Assembly (NCBI RefSeq): GCF_014396385.1
Contig: NZ_CP060716.1
Location: 1,116,001-1,180,000 of the forward strand
DNA: 64,000 nt
Reading direction: 5' to 3'
From: Leucobacter denitrificans
GTDB lineage: Bacteria > Actinomycetota > Actinomycetes > Actinomycetales > Microbacteriaceae
The first letter of the stretch is position 1. The number at the start of each line of letters is the position of its first letter. The notes under the pieces are model-generated. The model did no database searches. It worked only from the letters and a program-made list of their open reading frames with translations, and was not told the origin of the DNA. Below, piece by piece: positions 26,544 to 35,023 of this stretch. The translations under genes and the position numbers were made by a program.

Positions 26544-27629
26544 ATGAACAACTCACGATCCGCTATCGACGAACTTTTTCCCGATGCGTCAAATTCTCTA
26601 CCCGTCAAGCGCGAACGTAGCCGAAGGCGTGTTCTACGTTACACGCTCATCGTGATTGGGTCGCTCGCACTGCTAGCCGGCATCACTGTCGGCGTAGGGT
26701 ATCTCTGGCTAAACAGTACTTACAATCAGATCGAACGCGTCGAGGTCATTGATCCAGAACTCGAGCGGCCGGAACCGATCGAGGTGCCTGCCGAAGAACT
26801 CGCTCCAATTAACATTCTTTTGCTCGGGTCGGATTCCAGAGACACAACCGACCCGAACGCGAACGCTGAAGAACTACGAGGGTTCCGAAGCGATGCGATC
26901 ATGGTCGCTCAGATCTCTGCCGACCGTCAGAACGTTACGGTCATGTCGATCATGCGCGACAACTGGGTACCGATTCAAGGTCACCCTGATGCGAAGATTA
27001 ATGCTGCAGTAGCGTTTGGAGGCATCCCACTCGCTGTCAACACCGTCGAAACATTTATCGACGCACGCATCGATCACGTCGCTCTAATCGACTTCGAATC
27101 GTTTAAGGGCCTCACTGATGCCGTCGGCGGCGTGACCGTCAACAACCCGATCGCGTTTACTTCGACACACGGAAAATTCCCGATCGCCCAGGGTGAGGTG
27201 ACACTGAACGGTGCCGAGGCACTCGGGTTCGTGCGCGAACGCTACGCGTTTTCGGACGGGGACTATCAGCGCGCGCGCAATCAGCAGGCGTACCTCAAAG
27301 GGCTGCTCTCAAAGATGCTGAGCAAGGATACGCTCACTAGCCCCGCCAAGATCACTGCATCATTCAACGCGATCAAGCCTTACGTGATCGTCGACCAGAA
27401 CCTCGACCTCAATACCGCGATCGGACTCGGACTTGAGCTGCGCGATTTCGACAAGTCGAACATCAGCTTCTTCACCAGCCCCACCCTCGGCACCGGAACA
27501 TCGGGAGACGGCCAATCGATCGTGCTGCCTGACTGGGAAGAGATCAACGTATTGCGCGAAGCAATGCGTGCAGGAACGCTCGACCACTACGCGGAGACGC
27601 GCACGGCTGGCTCAGAGCTCCCTGGTTAG
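26544..27629 (+). CDS. LytR-CpsA-Psr (LCP) family glycopolymer ligase
   Basis: 361 residues. A short cytoplasmic N-terminus and one transmembrane helix (LIVIGSLALLAGITVGVGYL) precede the extracellular LCP domain: INILLLGSDSRD, RSDAIMVAQISADRQNVTVM, SIMRDNWVPIQGHPDAKINA, ALIDFESFKGLTDAVGGVTV and ALGFVRERYAFSDGDYQRAR. The Arg and Asp residues in the SDSRD, RSD and RDN segments are the known lipid-pyrophosphate-binding ligands. It should ligate undecaprenyl-linked polymer to peptidoglycan, the final step for the glycans in this window. It overlaps the convergent serine hydrolase gene by 18 bases. Confidence 0.93.
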   Translation: MNNSRSAIDELFPDASNSLPVKRERSRRRVLRYTLIVIGSLALLAGITVGVGYLWLNSTYNQIERVEVIDPELERPEPIEVPAEELAPINILLLGSDSRDTTDPNANAEELRGFRSDAIMVAQISADRQNVTVMSIMRDNWVPIQGHPDAKINAAVAFGGIPLAVNTVETFIDARIDHVALIDFESFKGLTDAVGGVTVNNPIAFTSTHGKFPIAQGEVTLNGAEALGFVRERYAFSDGDYQRARNQQAYLKGLLSKMLSKDTLTSPAKITASFNAIKPYVIVDQNLDLNTAIGLGLELRDFDKSNISFFTSPTLGTGTSGDGQSIVLPDWEEINVLREAMRAGTLDHYAETRTAGSELPG

Positions 27630-28763
27630 TTCGAGCACAGGAACGAGCAGCTCGAAGAGGTGTGCGGGGAGATCGCCGTCTTCAGTCGTCGCGTTGATCA
27701 GAATCGCGACTGAAACTTCGGTCTCGATGTTGTGCATGGCTAACGCCTGATAACCGAGACCATTTCCGGTGTGACCAACGTAGTCGCCGATCTTGCCAAT
27801 ACCAATGCCGTATTCGTCGTACTCGGGTGAGAGCGGGTCGTCGGCTGTCGGGCCGAACGAGTCGAGCCGTTCCTTCTGCGTCGCTGGATCGAGCAGCGTG
27901 CCTTGCCCCAGCTCGTCAGCCCAGGTGGCAAGGTCGGTGACCGTACCGAAGAGTCCACCCGCTGCGCCGAACAGCGTCGGGCTGAAGGCTGGCAGCACCT
28001 CGAGTTCATCGTCCAGCCACTGATACGGTGTCGCGACCTGGGGCACGCTGGCTGGGTCTGCGGGATAGGTCACGCTGTCCAGACCAAGGGGTTCCAGTAT
28101 TCGAGATCGAACTGCGTCGCCCCAGTCCTCCCCCGTTACTTCTTTGATCACCATTCCGAGAAGCACGGCGTTGGTGTTCGAGTACATGTACTGAGCGTCG
28201 GGCTCGAACTCGAAAGGTGCGGTGAGCGCAGCGGCGATCAACTCGGTGTCGGTGACGGAGACTGTGGGGTCATCCATGAGTAGTTCACCGAGTTCGGGCA
28301 TCGCCGAGTAGTTTGCGAGGCCCGAACGCATGGTTGCGAGATGTCGCAGGGTGACGCGATCACCGTTCGGCACGCCCTCAACATAGTCGCCGATCGGGTC
28401 GTCAAGTGAGACTTGCCCTTCGTCTACGAGCGTGAGTAACGCAGTGACCACGAACGACTTCGTGATGCTGCGATAGGCAAACACCTGATCAAACTCGACC
28501 GGGTCGGCCTGCCGCTCCTCGTTGTTATAGACGTAGCTCCACTGAGGTTTGCCGTCCTTGGTGGCCAGGAACACTGCACCGGGGATGCCGCTCTCCCCCA
28601 GTAATCCGCCTACCGCTGCTTCGAGGTCGGCTGCGAGGGTCTCCGTCGACTCTCGAGACTCGGGTTCGGTGCTGGCCGCGTCGGGATCCACACTCGCGCA
28701 CCCGGCGAGCAACAGCGCAATGAGCGACGTCGCGGCCGCTACCCTCAAGCGAAATCTGCCCAT
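27612..28763 (-). CDS. Serine hydrolase lipoprotein (beta-lactamase class C/PBP4* fold)
   Basis: About 383 residues from ATG 28763. The lipoprotein signal peptide has lipobox LLLAGC. Catalytic motifs: SITK (Ser-x-x-Lys) in FAYRSITKSFVV, YSN in YMYSNTNAVLLGMVIKEVTG, and HTG in YVGHTGNGLGYQ. It is membrane-anchored outside the cell. Family members include peptidases, esterases and beta-lactamases, so the substrate is open. It is convergent with the LCP gene. Confidence 0.85.
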   Translation of the reverse strand: MGRFRLRVAAATSLIALLLAGCASVDPDAASTEPESRESTETLAADLEAAVGGLLGESGIPGAVFLATKDGKPQWSYVYNNEERQADPVEFDQVFAYRSITKSFVVTALLTLVDEGQVSLDDPIGDYVEGVPNGDRVTLRHLATMRSGLANYSAMPELGELLMDDPTVSVTDTELIAAALTAPFEFEPDAQYMYSNTNAVLLGMVIKEVTGEDWGDAVRSRILEPLGLDSVTYPADPASVPQVATPYQWLDDELEVLPAFSPTLFGAAGGLFGTVTDLATWADELGQGTLLDPATQKERLDSFGPTADDPLSPEYDEYGIGIGKIGDYVGHTGNGLGYQALAMHNIETEVSVAILINATTEDGDLPAHLFELLVPVLELTREL

Positions 28764-28801
28764 CTTTCGAGTAAAGCACACCGCCCGCGCGGGCACCCGG
28801 G

Positions 28802-29254
28802 TCAGCTACGCACTGTCGCGAGCTGCTCTTGACGGCTCGGTGCGCTGAAGAGCACGCGCAGAATCGCGGCGAGCGCGAGGCCGATCCACCCGCCTGCCGT
28901 GTTCGCAATCACGTCGTAAAGCGATCCCACGCGCTCGGGAAGCAACATGAGCTGGGTGAACTCGACCAGCCCAGACAGGAGGGGTGGGAGGGCGAGTGCG
29001 AGGATCCACTGACTACCCGTGACCATGAGGCCAACGAACAAACCGAGCGGCACAAACATCACAATGTTTGAAGTGAACTCGAGGTACGCGTAACCGAAGC
29101 TCTCAGGCACACCGAGCGCGTGCAAGGCACGGAGTATCGCGAGGATGATGTCGCTGTGCCCGCGATCGACCGGGTTCGGAGTGAGCGTGATGAACAACAC
29201 CACCACCGCAGTGAGAAGTGCCCCGATGACACCGACTCGGGAACGCAACTGCAT
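28802..29254 (-). CDS. VanZ-like membrane protein
   Basis: 150 residues with four predicted helices. ITLTPNPVD near the N-terminus, TSNIVMFVPLGLFVGL, LLSGLVEFTQLMLLPERVGS, and DVIANTAGGWIGLALA (the D-x-x-ANTxGxxIG motif) define the VanZ family. The role is poorly known; one member confers low-level teicoplanin resistance. It lies 38 bases upstream of the serine hydrolase start, so co-transcription is possible. Confidence 0.88.
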   Translation of the reverse strand: MQLRSRVGVIGALLTAVVVLFITLTPNPVDRGHSDIILAILRALHALGVPESFGYAYLEFTSNIVMFVPLGLFVGLMVTGSQWILALALPPLLSGLVEFTQLMLLPERVGSLYDVIANTAGGWIGLALAAILRVLFSAPSRQEQLATVRS

Positions 29255-29344
29255 ACGGCCAGAATACGGGGTGAAGATGGCGAGATGCTGGCATCACGGC
29301 GAAGTCGCAGTTGCGAAACCGGGGCTTAGCGATACCCTAGGCGT

Positions 29345-29797
29345 ATGAGCGAACTGCGACTTGAAGAACTCTCAGCAGCCACAATCGTTGCCGTTAACAG
29401 TCTTGGCTTGAAGCCCGGCCAGGAGCAGTTCATCACGCCAGTTTCATACGCCGCAGCAGCCGCCGTCACCCCCGCGCACACCGCGTGGCAGCGCGTTGTG
29501 CTGCTCGACGGGCGGGTCGTCGGCTTCGTTCATGCGAACTTCGACCCCGAGTCAACACAAGAAGAATTTCGCGCTGCTCTTTGGCGCATCAACGTCGACG
29601 CAGAGTCACAGGGCACGGGTGTCGGCCGGTTCGCCGTCGAGGCACTCATCGAAGAAGCGCGCAACCGCGATGTCGAGCGACTCACCGTGCTCTGGGAGCG
29701 CGGCGAAGAAGGCCCAGAAGGCTTCTTCCTGCGTCTCGGCTTCGAACCCATCGGTGAAACCCCCTACGGAGAAGTGATCGGGGCAATTGCCCTCTAA
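29345..29797 (+). CDS. GNAT-family N-acetyltransferase
   Basis: 150 residues. Motif A is INVDAESQGTGVGRFAVEAL (Q-x-x-G-x-G/A), and motif B is GFFLRLGFEPIGETPYGEV. VVLLDGRVVGFVHANFD precedes it, as in spermidine/diamine acetyltransferases. The substrate is not certain. The downstream transporter starts inside its last codons, so the two are probably coupled. Confidence 0.85.
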   Translation: MSELRLEELSAATIVAVNSLGLKPGQEQFITPVSYAAAAAVTPAHTAWQRVVLLDGRVVGFVHANFDPESTQEEFRAALWRINVDAESQGTGVGRFAVEALIEEARNRDVERLTVLWERGEEGPEGFFLRLGFEPIGETPYGEVIGAIAL

Positions 29798-30758
29798 CAC
29801 TTCAACCAACCGCGGTCTCGCGGTATCAGTAGGTTCATCAGTATTCTTCGGCGGAATCTTCTTCGTCACCCCGCTTCTCGCACCGGCATCAGCCGAATCG
29901 ATCTGGGGCATTCGTAATCTCATTACGATTCCACTCATCGTCTTTGTGCTGCTCTTATTTCGGCAGTGGTGGTTGGTCACCGATATCTGGCACGCGATTC
30001 GCCACAAGTGGTGGATCATCTTCGCCATCATCACCTGCGGGTTTCTCGTCGCAGCGCAGCTCTGGCTCTTCAGTTGGGCACCTCTCAACGGTCGAGGTAT
30101 GCAGGTCGCGCTCGGGTACTTCCTCCTCCCCCTCGTGCTCGTGATCATCGGGCGGTTCCTCTACCGCGACTCGCTCAAGTGGTGGCACTGGCTCGCGGCC
30201 GGTATCGCCGCTGCCGGGGTGATCTTCGAGATCGTGCGCGTCGGTACAATCTCGTGGGAGACCCTCCTCGTCGCCCTCGGATACCCCATCTACTTCGTGC
30301 TGCGCCGGTCGATCGGTATGAATCACATCGGCGGAATGTTCTGGGAATTCCTCGTGCTCGCCCCCGTCGGCTTGTTTTTCGTGGTTGCCGAGATCGTCGA
30401 TGGACACGCACTCGCGGTGAACCCGATCTTGTGGTGGTTTGCGCCGCTCTTCGGCATCTGGACGGGCGTCGCCCTCATCTTCTACCTCCTCGCGTCGCGC
30501 TACCTGAGCATCTCGATTTTCGGGCTCATGAGCTATCTCGAGCCAGCCCTGCTTGCCGTCGCGTCAATGCTCATCGGCGAACGCATCGCGAGCGGCGAAT
30601 GGCCGATGTACATCGCGGTCTGGGCAGCGGTCGGGGTGCTCATTGTCGGTGGCACCGTGCAACTCATTCGCTCGGCCCGCGCGCGCCGACGGGGTGCGTC
30701 TGGTGAGGCAGGCGCACCCGAGCCCCCGACCATCACCGGGTCGATTCCGCTCGCTTAA
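29787..30758 (+). CDS. EamA/DMT-superfamily transporter (RarD-like)
   Basis: 323 residues and about ten transmembrane helices arranged as two EamA repeats. The first contains GGIFFVTPLLAPASAESIWG and LWLFSWAPLNGRGMQVALGY; the second ends FGLMSYLEPALLAVASMLIG, the usual EamA finish. The TTG start overlaps the GNAT gene by 11 bases. Probably a small-molecule exporter; the substrate is unknown. Confidence 0.85.
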   Translation: MPSNTSTNRGLAVSVGSSVFFGGIFFVTPLLAPASAESIWGIRNLITIPLIVFVLLLFRQWWLVTDIWHAIRHKWWIIFAIITCGFLVAAQLWLFSWAPLNGRGMQVALGYFLLPLVLVIIGRFLYRDSLKWWHWLAAGIAAAGVIFEIVRVGTISWETLLVALGYPIYFVLRRSIGMNHIGGMFWEFLVLAPVGLFFVVAEIVDGHALAVNPILWWFAPLFGIWTGVALIFYLLASRYLSISIFGLMSYLEPALLAVASMLIGERIASGEWPMYIAVWAAVGVLIVGGTVQLIRSARARRRGASGEAGAPEPPTITGSIPLA

Positions 30759-30783
30759 GTCGCCGCGCCACACCTTCGCAGAG

Positions 30784-30844
30784 CTTCAAGCGAACTTTGA
30801 GCACCATACGAAGGATTTTTGCCTGAGACTGCGCCTGACGCTCG
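30784..30844 (+). repeat. Inverted repeat partner A flanking csoR-ppk2
   Basis: A 61-base stretch that matches the reverse complement of 32397-32457 at about 50 of 61 positions, with a 23-base identical core at 30806-30828. It lies 25 bases after the EamA stop. No gene is supported in 30759-31054. Confidence 0.7.
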
Positions 30845-31054
30845 CTCGACCCCAGCTTGACAGTGCTCAGTGCATTGAGGACATCGGGACCGATCTTTTA
30901 GAAGCTGCAACTGCTAATTTCCTCACCGATGCGGCATCAACTGAGGTGAGTGAGAAGTCAGTCCGACTTCAGTCAGTCTTTGCGTGAGTCGGAACATCTC
31001 ACGGCAGCGATCCACTCACGGCAACTGCGCCGGTTGGCAGGGTAATCTGCTTCT

Positions 31055-31354
31055 ATGAGCGAGCCTCACGAACACCAGCACGGATACATCAATCACAAAG
31101 ATGATCTCTTGAAGCGACTCCGCCGCGCGGAGGGGCAGGTTCGCGGTGTGCAGCGCATGGTCGAGGAAGACCAGTACTGCCTCGACATCCTCACCCAGGT
31201 ATCGGCTGCCACAAAGGCGCTCGAGCGGGTCGCACTCTCGCTGCTCGAAGACCACCTCGGGCACTGCGTCGCCGAGGCCGCCACCGAGGGCGGCGAGAAG
31301 GCCGAGCAGAAGCTACGCGAGGCTTCACAGGCCATCGCCCGGTTCGTAGGATGA
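31055..31354 (+). CDS. csoR: CsoR/FrmR-family metal-sensing repressor
   Basis: 99 residues, all helical, no classical DNA-binding motif. Cys42, His67 and Cys71 have exactly the Cys-x24-His-x3-Cys spacing of the Cu(I) site in CsoR, within QYCLDILTQVSAATKALE and LLEDHLGHCVAEAA. An N-terminal His-rich stretch (MSEPHEHQHGYINH) may add metal affinity. It should release DNA on binding copper. No copper ATPase or chaperone is adjacent; the next gene is ppk2, 34 bases downstream, an unusual partner. Confidence 0.9.
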   Translation: MSEPHEHQHGYINHKDDLLKRLRRAEGQVRGVQRMVEEDQYCLDILTQVSAATKALERVALSLLEDHLGHCVAEAATEGGEKAEQKLREASQAIARFVG

Positions 31355-31388
31355 GGTAACCCCGTCTGCTGGGGCGCAAAGGAGCGAG

Positions 31389-32309
31389 ATGGTGACAGGA
31401 TCCACACCCAATGAGCAACCCACCCAGCGCGAACTCATCGACGACCTCGGTGACCTGCAGCGCCTCGAAGAGATCGATGAGAGCGCCCCGAATGCGCCGT
31501 GGCGCGAGAGGTACCCCTACGACGAGAAGCTGGGCAAGAAGGAGTACAAGAAGACGCTCTTGAGCCTGCAAATCGAGCTGCTCAAGCTGCAGTCGTGGGT
31601 GAAGTCGACCGGTGAGCGGATCGCCATCATCTTCGAAGGGCGCGACGCAGCCGGCAAGGGAGGGGCGATCAAGAGCTTCACCGAGCATCTCAACCCGCGC
31701 GGCGCACGTGTGGTTGCGTTGCCTGTGCCGACGCCGCTCGAGAAGTCGCAGTGGTACTTTCAGCGCTACGTGAACCACCTGCCGGCAGGCGGCGAGATCG
31801 CGTTGTTCGACCGCTCCTGGTACAACCGCGCGGGTGTTGAACGGGTCATGGGCTATTGCACGCCGGAGCAGTATTTGGAGTTCACGCGATCCGCCCCTGA
31901 CTTCGAAGAAATGCTCGTCAACTCAGGATTGCACCTCATCAAATTCTGGTTCTCAGTCGGGCGGGCGGAGCAACTCGCGCGGTTCGCGGCCAGGTCGCAA
32001 GACCCCGTGAAGCAGTGGAAGCTGTCGCCCACCGACCTCGAAAGTCTCGACAAGTGGGACGACTACACCCGCGCCGAAGAAGCGATGTTCTTCTACACCG
32101 ACACCGCGACTGCCCCGTGGACGGTGGTGCTGTCGAACGACAAGCGGCGGGCGCGCATCGAGGCGATGCGGTGGGTGCTTTCGCAGTTCGAATACCCCGA
32201 GAAAGATCACGCCGTCGTCGGCAGCCCCGACCCGAAGATCATCGGGTCGCCCTCTGACGTGCACGGGGAGCCGAAGGTGATCACGAGCTCGTTTCCCGTC
32301 ATTCCCTGA
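31389..32309 (+). CDS. ppk2: Polyphosphate kinase 2 (PPK2)
   Basis: 306 residues, one PPK2 domain. Walker A is IIFEGRDAAGKGGAIKSFTE, Walker B is LFDRSWYNRAGVERVMGYCT, and the lid region is KQWKLSPTDLESLDKWDDYT. Conserved YFQRYVNHLPAGGEIALFDR is present. It interconverts polyphosphate and nucleotides in the cytoplasm. The start follows AAAGGAGCGAG. It is probably co-transcribed with csoR. Confidence 0.93.
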   Translation: MVTGSTPNEQPTQRELIDDLGDLQRLEEIDESAPNAPWRERYPYDEKLGKKEYKKTLLSLQIELLKLQSWVKSTGERIAIIFEGRDAAGKGGAIKSFTEHLNPRGARVVALPVPTPLEKSQWYFQRYVNHLPAGGEIALFDRSWYNRAGVERVMGYCTPEQYLEFTRSAPDFEEMLVNSGLHLIKFWFSVGRAEQLARFAARSQDPVKQWKLSPTDLESLDKWDDYTRAEEAMFFYTDTATAPWTVVLSNDKRRARIEAMRWVLSQFEYPEKDHAVVGSPDPKIIGSPSDVHGEPKVITSSFPVIP

Positions 32310-32396
32310 GGGGTTCCTGGTCCTAGCCAGCAAGCCTCGAGGCTCTCGGCCGACCAGCCTGCTCGCCACCTACCCCATTTAGCATCAGGCGAAGTT

Positions 32397-32457
32397 TGAG
32401 CATCAGACGTACTCTCAGGCAAAAATCCTTCGTATAACGCTCGAAATTCGCTTGAGG
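32397..32457 (-). repeat. Inverted repeat partner B flanking csoR-ppk2
   Basis: The reverse complement matches 30784-30844, about 82 per cent by hand count, with the identical core ATACGAAGGATTTTTGCCTG plus AGA. It lies in the 223-base gap between ppk2 and the nucleotidyltransferase gene, where no other feature is seen. Confidence 0.7.
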
Positions 32458-32532
32458 CTAACTGGTCGCTAGTCAGCCGAAAATCCGAGGCCGAAACTAG
32501 GTCACTGGGATTCGCCCGGGTATCCTTGAATT

Positions 32533-32862
32533 ATGTCTATGCCCGTAGCAACCCCCGAGACGGTCGCACTACGTGACCTTCTCGAGGCACGCCATGACGA
32601 ACTGCAAGTACTCCTTGCAAAGTATGCGGCGACAAACCCGAAACTCTTTGGTTCTATTGCTCGGGGTACTGCGCACGAAGGTAGCGACATCGACATTCTG
32701 GTCGAGATGGACCCCGCAGATGGCAATCTCCTTATGCGTGCCTCTGGACTAATGGAAGAAACGCGCTTACTGTTCGGACGCGACGACATCGACATCTTCC
32801 CGGTGCAACTCCTCAAGCGCTCGATCTCGAGTTCAGCACTCGCTGACGCGGTTGCGCTGTGA
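32533..32862 (+). CDS. MNT-domain nucleotidyltransferase (MntA-type antitoxin)
   Basis: 109 residues. LFGSIARGTAHEGSDIDILV is the GSxxRGxxxxxSDxD nucleotidyltransferase motif, and DDIDIFPVQLL gives the third acidic residue. In MNT/HEPN systems this protein AMPylates and neutralises a HEPN RNase. It is coupled to the truncated HEPN frame that follows, so it may be an antitoxin whose toxin is gone. Confidence 0.88.
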   Translation: MSMPVATPETVALRDLLEARHDELQVLLAKYAATNPKLFGSIARGTAHEGSDIDILVEMDPADGNLLMRASGLMEETRLLFGRDDIDIFPVQLLKRSISSSALADAVAL

Positions 32863-32993
32863 GCCGTGACGTCGAAGAACGCGTTGCAGACATACTGCAG
32901 TCGATAGATCGTTGCACCAGGTATCTTGCAGCGCTTGATAGCCCCGATCAATTACTTGCCGACATGGCGGACGAAAAAGGTGCCGGCAATTAG
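32859..32993 (+). pseudogene. HEPN-domain (DUF86-type) toxin, truncated
   Basis: 44 codons from a GTG that overlaps the MntA stop (GTGA): SRDVEERVADILQSIDRCTR, then YLAALDSPDQLLADMADEKG. This is the first helix pair of the HEPN RNase; the catalytic R-x4-6-H region is absent. Similarity ends about 32970, where unrelated DNA begins, so the loss is a deletion or replacement rather than a point change. Confidence 0.7.
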
Positions 32994-33074
32994 GGCCGCG
33001 ACCGCACCTCCCGCCACCCATTTTCGACCTATGGTCCAGAAATTCGGTTTCGTTGCGCGGTCAACAGACGCCAT
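32952..33074 (-). CDS. Small single-helix membrane protein (doubtful)
   Basis: A 40-codon frame: MASVDRATKPNFWTIGRKW, then a hydrophobic stretch VAGGAVAALIAGTFFV, ending RHVGK. Basic-then-hydrophobic layout is plausible for a small membrane protein, and GGGATAGGGA lies upstream. It runs antisense over the end of the HEPN remnant. Confidence 0.3.
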   Translation of the reverse strand: MASVDRATKPNFWTIGRKWVAGGAVAALIAGTFFVRHVGK

Positions 33075-33141
33075 CGATGTGTTCCCTATCCCCTACTACG
33101 GCGCAGCCCCCTTGACTACGCCGATGCAGCGGCGCACGGCA

Positions 33142-33177
33142 AAAGCTCGACACGACATTGAAATCGTGCCGAGCTTT
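33142..33177. terminator. Hairpin 1 (terminator-like)
   Basis: AAAGCTCGACACGA pairs with TCGTGCCGAGCTTT around an 8-base loop, with one mismatch. The stem ends in AAA/TTT, typical of bidirectional terminators. It lies between the broken MNT/HEPN locus and the LuxR gene. Confidence 0.55.
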
Positions 33178-33186
33178 CGCTCTGCA

Positions 33187-33215
33187 GAGGTGCCCGGCAT
33201 TACGCCAGGCACCTC
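33187..33215. terminator. Hairpin 2
   Basis: GAGGTGCC pairs perfectly with GGCACCTC, with an inner GGC/GCC pair. It stands 9 bases after hairpin 1, downstream of the convergent LuxR gene. Confidence 0.45.
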
Positions 33216-33334
33216 GAGACCCCCTAGTTCCCCCTAGTTTGGCCCCCACCATTGTCTAGTCTATGGATGAACTATTGGTTAGGTGAGTCGAAAAGGGTGA
33301 AAAGCAGGGTGAGAGTGGTCATGAGGTGTGAGCG

Positions 33335-34879
33335 TCAGATAAGCCCGCGACGCTCGGCCTCGAGCACTGCTGCCGCCCTCGAGCCCGCGCCAAGCTTGCG
33401 GTAGATCGCACGCAGGTGTGCTTTCAAGGTGTTCATCGAAATGAAATGCGACTTGGCGATCTCTTCTCGGGTGTACCCCGCCGCGAGCGACCTAAGCACC
33501 TCGAGTTCACGCTCTGACAGTACCTGCTGCTGCAGAACGTAGAGCTCAACGCTTGTGACATCTACCTCGGCGCCGCGAGGCCACTGCTCAAACATCTCCT
33601 CGGCCAGCTCTCTGAGCTGCACGGGGAATATTGCGGCCTCGTCGGGCCGCAGGCCGCCGGGCAAATCGAGGGCGAACTCGAAGACGTCTCTGCACTCGTC
33701 GATCGACCCGAGTAAGAAGTAACTACCCGCAATGACCGAGAGCCGCCACACCTGCAACTGCCTCAAATCGCGGGTGTGTTCGCTAAGTTCAGCTGTGATT
33801 CGCAGCGCCTCTTTCGGGCGGCCAACCTGCAGCTCGAGAATCGCGGTCACGAGCTTGGTGAGCAGCAGGTTCTGATCCGCCTTCGCGATTGCATCGCGCG
33901 CCGCCACCCCGTCGCCAACCGAAATCTTGGTCGCCGCGCTACACAGCAGCATCACGCTGCCCGTGAACCCCTCACCCTCGCGGGCAGGAAGCGGGAGATG
34001 CTCGAACTTTGCCACCCTGCGGGCACTGTCTTGCGGGTTGCCCGCCACCGCATAGGCACGGTGCAGGGCGGCGACGTAGAAGGGCCAGATTTCGCCGATG
34101 TCTCCGAGCGGGATCGCTTCGAGCATGCGAACCGCTTCTTTCGGCTCGCTCAGGCGCACCATTGCCGCGGCGATCGCGTACGCTGCATCGATCGTCGGTT
34201 CGGCCCAGCTCTCGGTGCGCGCAATGCCGTCTGCTTCCTCAAGCAGCGTGCGGGCTCGCTCGGTATCACCGTAGACCGCCTCGATAACTGCGGCCTTGGC
34301 GCACGCATCGCGGGCGAGGAACGCGAGCGCCGAGCTTCTCGCACTCATGCGTGCCTGCTTGAACCGCATCAGCGCCTGGTTGAAGTCACCCGCCAGCATC
34401 GCCGTGAGCCCCAGCTGAACCGCAGCGAACAGGCTCCATCCGCGCGTGCGGTCAAAGATCGGAGTCATCACGCTCGCGTGGGTGTCGATCGCCTTGCCCG
34501 CTTCGAGCGCCGCCACCGGCCGCCCCTCAAGGCGGTACTTGAACAGCTGCCCGATAACCACCAGCACATCGACCGGCGTGACTTGAGCGTCGGCCGGCTC
34601 TTCCGCGGCCGAAGAGTGCTCGCCGCCCAGCTGATCCGCTACGGTCGCAGGATTGGTCGTGAGCAGCGTGGCCGCGAGCACACGCAAGAACGGGCTCTCG
34701 TTCGCACCATCACGGGTGAGGCTCTCGAGAATCTCGTGAAACCGCTCGGGGCGCAGCCCAAACCAGGACTCGAGCGGGTGCCGCTCAATCAGCTCGACGG
34801 TGCGGGCAGCGTCGCCCTGCGTGAACGTGCGCTCGATCTCGACTACGAAATCGCTGAGAGCAGTCTGAGGAGTGAGCAT
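33335..34879 (-). CDS. LuxR-family regulator with long helical sensor region
   Basis: 514 residues. The last 65 form a LuxR HTH domain: VLSERELEVLRSLAAGYTRE, EIAKSHFISMNTLKAHLRAI and YRKLGAGSRAAAV. The first 440 residues are alpha-helical with TPR-like character and no P-loop, so this resembles the truncated MalT/LAL-type regulators common in actinobacteria. Target genes are unknown. It stands alone. Confidence 0.85.
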   Translation of the reverse strand: MLTPQTALSDFVVEIERTFTQGDAARTVELIERHPLESWFGLRPERFHEILESLTRDGANESPFLRVLAATLLTTNPATVADQLGGEHSSAAEEPADAQVTPVDVLVVIGQLFKYRLEGRPVAALEAGKAIDTHASVMTPIFDRTRGWSLFAAVQLGLTAMLAGDFNQALMRFKQARMSARSSALAFLARDACAKAAVIEAVYGDTERARTLLEEADGIARTESWAEPTIDAAYAIAAAMVRLSEPKEAVRMLEAIPLGDIGEIWPFYVAALHRAYAVAGNPQDSARRVAKFEHLPLPAREGEGFTGSVMLLCSAATKISVGDGVAARDAIAKADQNLLLTKLVTAILELQVGRPKEALRITAELSEHTRDLRQLQVWRLSVIAGSYFLLGSIDECRDVFEFALDLPGGLRPDEAAIFPVQLRELAEEMFEQWPRGAEVDVTSVELYVLQQQVLSERELEVLRSLAAGYTREEIAKSHFISMNTLKAHLRAIYRKLGAGSRAAAVLEAERRGLI

Positions 34880-34930
34880 ATTTATGACTCTACCTCCTGC
34901 TTTAACCTGCTTTTAACGCCCGGGCTTCAC

Positions 34931-35004
34931 GCTTCGCCTTAGTCGACCCGGCAGTAGTGGCTGCTTGCGCTCAGTTGAAAGAGCCTCTACTGCCGGGGCG
35001 AAGC
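34931..35004. terminator. Two-part hairpin downstream of ccsB, member of a repeated family
   Basis: Inner arms CCCGGCAGTAG (34947-34957) and CTACTGCCGGG (34987-34997) are perfect. Outer arms GCTTCGCC (34931-34938) and GGCGAAGC (34997-35004) extend the stem. The left side shares AGTCGACCCGGCAGT and GTGGCTGCTT with the hairpin at 57659-57713, differing at one base between. Both lie just after a minus-strand gene end. Confidence 0.6.
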
Positions 35005-35023
35005 TAGCTGGGGTTTCGACGCT

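Noticed and set aside
27360..27587. Short minus-strand frame inside the LCP gene
   Set aside because: Shadow of the LCP coding frame with no start signal.
33776..34942. Long 388-codon plus-strand open frame opposite the LuxR gene
   Set aside because: It is rich in Arg/His and lacks any domain, as expected for the shadow of a high-GC gene. The minus strand has a clear LuxR domain.
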